The position numbers were made by a program, and so were the translations under genes. This document shows, one piece after another, positions 6,091 through 7,410 of a stretch of DNA of 7,410 nt. Position 1 is the first letter of the stretch, and each line of letters starts with the position of its first letter. The notes beneath the pieces were generated by a model that saw nothing but the letters and a program-made list of their open reading frames with translations, was not told where the DNA came from and made no database searches. The DNA comes from Acidobacteriaceae bacterium (GTDB lineage Bacteria > Acidobacteriota > Terriglobia > Terriglobales > Acidobacteriaceae). The stretch is taken from contig PLUJ01000146.1 of NCBI GenBank assembly GCA_003165455.1, forward strand, positions 12,068 to 19,477. The letters run 5' to 3'.

Positions 6091-6552
6091 CTATTGCCCC
6101 GCGAGCGTTATCGGCACTGCACTGGCCATAACGGGAGCGCCGGTGCCTTCGGCTTGCGCGCTATCCATGCGAATGACTTGACCCGGCTCCGGCGGGACCA
6201 AGCCCATGCGTCGCGCCATCACGTCAATGCGTTCTGGATCGCGCAATGAGGCGTCTTCAAGACGCAGGGCGCGGTTCATCTCCGTGAGATTGTTGAGCTC
6301 GCGCTTGGCCGATTCGATCTGGTAGCCGTATTCGATCGACCGAAAATGCTGCCAGGCATAGGTGAATACCAGCAGGAAGAGAATGGCAAGGGCCGTACCG
6401 AACTGCTTCATCTCGCGATTGCGGCGCGGGTCTTCCACCTTCACCACGCGCGAGTTGTCGATCGGCTTGGGAAAATAGATCTCGGGGGTTCCGGTGAAGA
6501 AGGTTTTCCGCCGCGCTTCTGGTACCGCCATCCGAATTGCAGCCGTTGCCAT
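6091..6552 (-). CDS. ftsL: FtsL/DivIC-like bitopic cell division protein
   Basis: This 153-aa protein has an Arg/Lys-rich cytoplasmic N-terminus of about 50 residues. One membrane segment follows (FGTALAILFLLVFTYAW, 51-67), then a charged helix predicted to be coiled coil (about 75-102), and then ASLRDPERIDVMARRMGLVP (101-120), the pattern that closes the coiled coil in FtsL/DivIC proteins. This layout and its place directly before the septal PBP indicate FtsL, which recruits and activates FtsW/FtsI together with FtsB and FtsQ. The name rests on topology and synteny because the family diverges quickly in sequence. The ATG at 6552 was chosen because a GGGG-containing ribosome-binding site precedes it and it shares one base with the stop of the upstream small gene (TAATG). 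Reading in from a GTG at 6732 would add 60 low-complexity residues that overlap that gene. Confidence 0.8.
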   Translation of the reverse strand: MATAAIRMAVPEARRKTFFTGTPEIYFPKPIDNSRVVKVEDPRRNREMKQFGTALAILFLLVFTYAWQHFRSIEYGYQIESAKRELNNLTEMNRALRLEDASLRDPERIDVMARRMGLVPPEPGQVIRMDSAQAEGTGAPVMASAVPITLAGQ

Positions 6553-6725
6553 TATGCCGCCCCCGCGAAGATCTGTTCCGTCCGTGTCTGCGGATTTTGT
6601 ATTTCGAACATCGACCGCAGTTCGGCTTCTTCCGCCATGCGCATTTGTTGGGCACGTAGTTCGGCCAACCATTCCGCCCGCTCCACCGCCAACTTCAAAT
6701 CCCTGATTAATGTTCCTGAATACAT
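6552..6725 (-). CDS. Small conserved-looking helical protein of unknown function (57 aa)
   Basis: I do not recognise this product. It starts MYSGTLIRDLKLAVERAEWL and continues as one highly charged, probably helical segment rich in Ala, Glu, Arg, Leu and Met to about residue 40, followed by a polar tail. It has no membrane segment, signal peptide, Cys or metal motif. The case for a real gene is an ATG at 6725 with GGAAGG six bases upstream and a TAATG overlap with the FtsL-like gene, typical of translational coupling. Its position in the dcw cluster between rsmH and ftsL also supports it. A longer version from TTG at 6785 is possible but lacks a better start signal. A role in division, for example as a cytoplasmic partner or expression coupler of FtsL, is only inferred from position. 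Confidence 0.65.
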   Translation of the reverse strand: MYSGTLIRDLKLAVERAEWLAELRAQQMRMAEEAELRSMFEIQNPQTRTEQIFAGAA

Positions 6726-6800
6726 CGCGCACCTTCCAACCCGAATTCCCACCCAGAACCTGGCTTCGAACCGGAAGCCTTTCAACGTTTGCGGATCTTA

Positions 6801-6813
6801 AATTTCAGAAATT
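6801..6813. promoter_or_regulatory. Small perfect palindrome, possible operator
   Basis: AATTTCAGAAATT has 6-bp arms around one central base, in an AT-rich patch about 75 bp before the small 57-aa gene. It could bind a dimeric regulator. I could not match convincing -35 and -10 boxes to it, so the role is uncertain. Confidence 0.25.
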
Positions 6814-6838
6814 CCGTCCGCTCTTTTCAGAATTGATG

Positions 6839-6867
6839 CCCCGGCACGCCTTACAGCTATGCCGGGG
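6839..6867. repeat. Strong hairpin with 8-bp CCCCGGCA/TGCCGGGG stem
   Basis: CCCCGGCA (6839-6846) pairs perfectly with TGCCGGGG (6860-6867) around a 13-base loop. It lies in the 205-bp gap after rsmH. No T run follows on either strand, so it is not a classic terminator. It looks like a REP/palindromic element of the kind dispersed in acidobacterial genomes, but dispersal cannot be seen from one copy. Confidence 0.6.
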
Positions 6868-6868
6868 A

Positions 6869-6888
6869 CTCCGGCAGGTTTTCCGGAG
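6869..6888. other. Second hairpin adjoining the first
   Basis: CTCCGG (6869-6874) pairs with CCGGAG (6883-6888) around an 8-base loop, starting two bases beyond the CCCCGGCA hairpin. The two may form one compound structure in the transcript between rsmH and the small gene, acting as a 3'-end stabiliser or processing site. The nearby GAAGCC motif occurs three times between 6901 and 6925. Confidence 0.4.
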
Positions 6889-6930
6889 GCCTAAACTCTT
6901 GAAGCCGGCCCTGAAGCCCGAAGCCCACTT

Positions 6931-7410
6931 CTAAACTTTTTCCGCCGCCCTCAACTTTGCGCTGCGTGACCGCGGATTGCGATCTTGCTCATCTTGAGAT
7001 GCGGTAACAGGTTTTTTTGTTAAAACCCGGAAGTACTTGTCCTTAATTCCTGCTTCGCGGAAGGCATCCTTTACCAAGCGATCCTCCAACGAATGAAAAC
7101 TGATCACCACCACGCGTCCTTCTGGTTTCAGAATCCGCGGCGCCGCATCCAGCAGCGCCTTCAGATCGTCCAGTTCGCGGTTTACGAAGATTCGAAGAGC
7201 TTGAAAAGTCTTGGTCGCCGGATGAATCCGCTCATGTTTCATTGACCGGGCCGCGGCTGATACAACCTCGACAAGTTGCTTCGTCGTGCGTATCGGCCGC
7301 GACCGGACAATGGCTCTGGCGATTCTCCGCGACCTCCTTTCCTCTCCGAATTCGTAAATCACATCGGCCAGCTCGCGCTCGTCGATGTGGTTTACCACTT
7401 GTTCGGCGGT
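6931..7410 (-). CDS. rsmH: 16S rRNA (cytosine(1402)-N(4))-methyltransferase, C-terminal half, cut by window edge
   Basis: RsmH (formerly MraW) is the SAM-dependent enzyme that N4-methylates C1402 of 16S rRNA in the ribosomal P site. It is the usual head gene of dcw clusters after mraZ. The reading frame is open to the window edge, so the visible 159 residues are the second half of a roughly 310-aa protein. The SAM-binding N-terminal motifs are outside. Diagnostic segments, numbered from the first visible residue, are FGEERRSRRIARAIV (21-35), RIHPATKTFQALRIFVNREL (61-80), EGRVVVISFHSLEDR (97-111), VLTKKPV (129-135) and NPRSRSAKLRAAEKV at the C-terminus (145-159). All are as expected for an intact family member. 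The stop is TAG at 6933-6931. A GTG at 7398 lies within the conserved domain and is not the start. Confidence 0.97.
   Translation of the reverse strand, partial: TAEQVVNHIDERELADVIYEFGEERRSRRIARAIVRSRPIRTTKQLVEVVSAAARSMKHERIHPATKTFQALRIFVNRELDDLKALLDAAPRILKPEGRVVVISFHSLEDRLVKDAFREAGIKDKYFRVLTKKPVTASQDEQDRNPRSRSAKLRAAEKV

Noticed and set aside
6553..6732. Longer FtsL-like protein starting at GTG 6732 (213 aa)
   Set aside because: The extra 60 residues are Gly/Arg/Thr-rich, overlap the 57-aa gene in another frame, and the ATG at 6552 has a better start context.
6839..6888. Rho-independent terminator after rsmH
   Set aside because: The hairpins are strong but no T run follows on the minus strand.

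Overview
The window looks like a chromosomal piece of a GC-rich Gram-negative-type bacterium, most likely an acidobacterium (Terriglobia/Acidobacteriales-like). This assignment is an inference. It rests on protein character, on the short GC-rich hairpins, and on short 6/7/9-nt periodic repeats in and around the gene junctions, which I recall as typical of that group. I could not run a search. Every gene I can support lies on the minus strand, so the biological order runs from base 7410 down to base 1.

Region 1 (7410 to about 3733) is a fragment of a division and cell-wall (dcw) cluster. It holds the C-terminal half of rsmH (16S rRNA m4C1402 methyltransferase), a 205-bp gap with two GC-rich hairpins and a small palindrome, an unrecognised 57-aa helical protein, an FtsL-like bitopic division protein whose start overlaps the previous stop (TAATG), and a class B penicillin-binding protein (FtsI-like) with a long Pro/Ser/Thr-rich linker and one C-terminal PASTA domain.

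Region 2 (3732 to 3500) is a 233-bp intergenic stretch. It holds a short 9-nt periodic tract and a plausible sigma70-type promoter (TTGACC, 18-bp spacer, TACGTT) whose spacer contains a perfect CGCGG/CCGCG inverted repeat.

Region 3 (3499 to 1) is a glycine cleavage operon in the order gcvT, gcvH, gcvPA, gcvPB. The last gene is cut by the window edge. The products are the aminomethyltransferase (T), the lipoyl carrier (H) and the two subunits of the split glycine decarboxylase (P). Together with lipoamide dehydrogenase, encoded elsewhere, they convert glycine to CO2, NH3, NADH and 5,10-methylene-THF.

The gene content is mostly conserved housekeeping. The points worth a second look are the replacement of murE by gcvT after ftsI, the SxN-to-SSD change in the PBP, the unknown 57-aa protein between rsmH and ftsL, an 18-bp tandem duplication carrying the gcvT stop codon, a low-complexity tail on GcvPA, and the series of short-period repeat tracts. 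I see no CRISPR array, tRNA, rRNA, IS element or phage gene, and no clearly novel multi-gene system.
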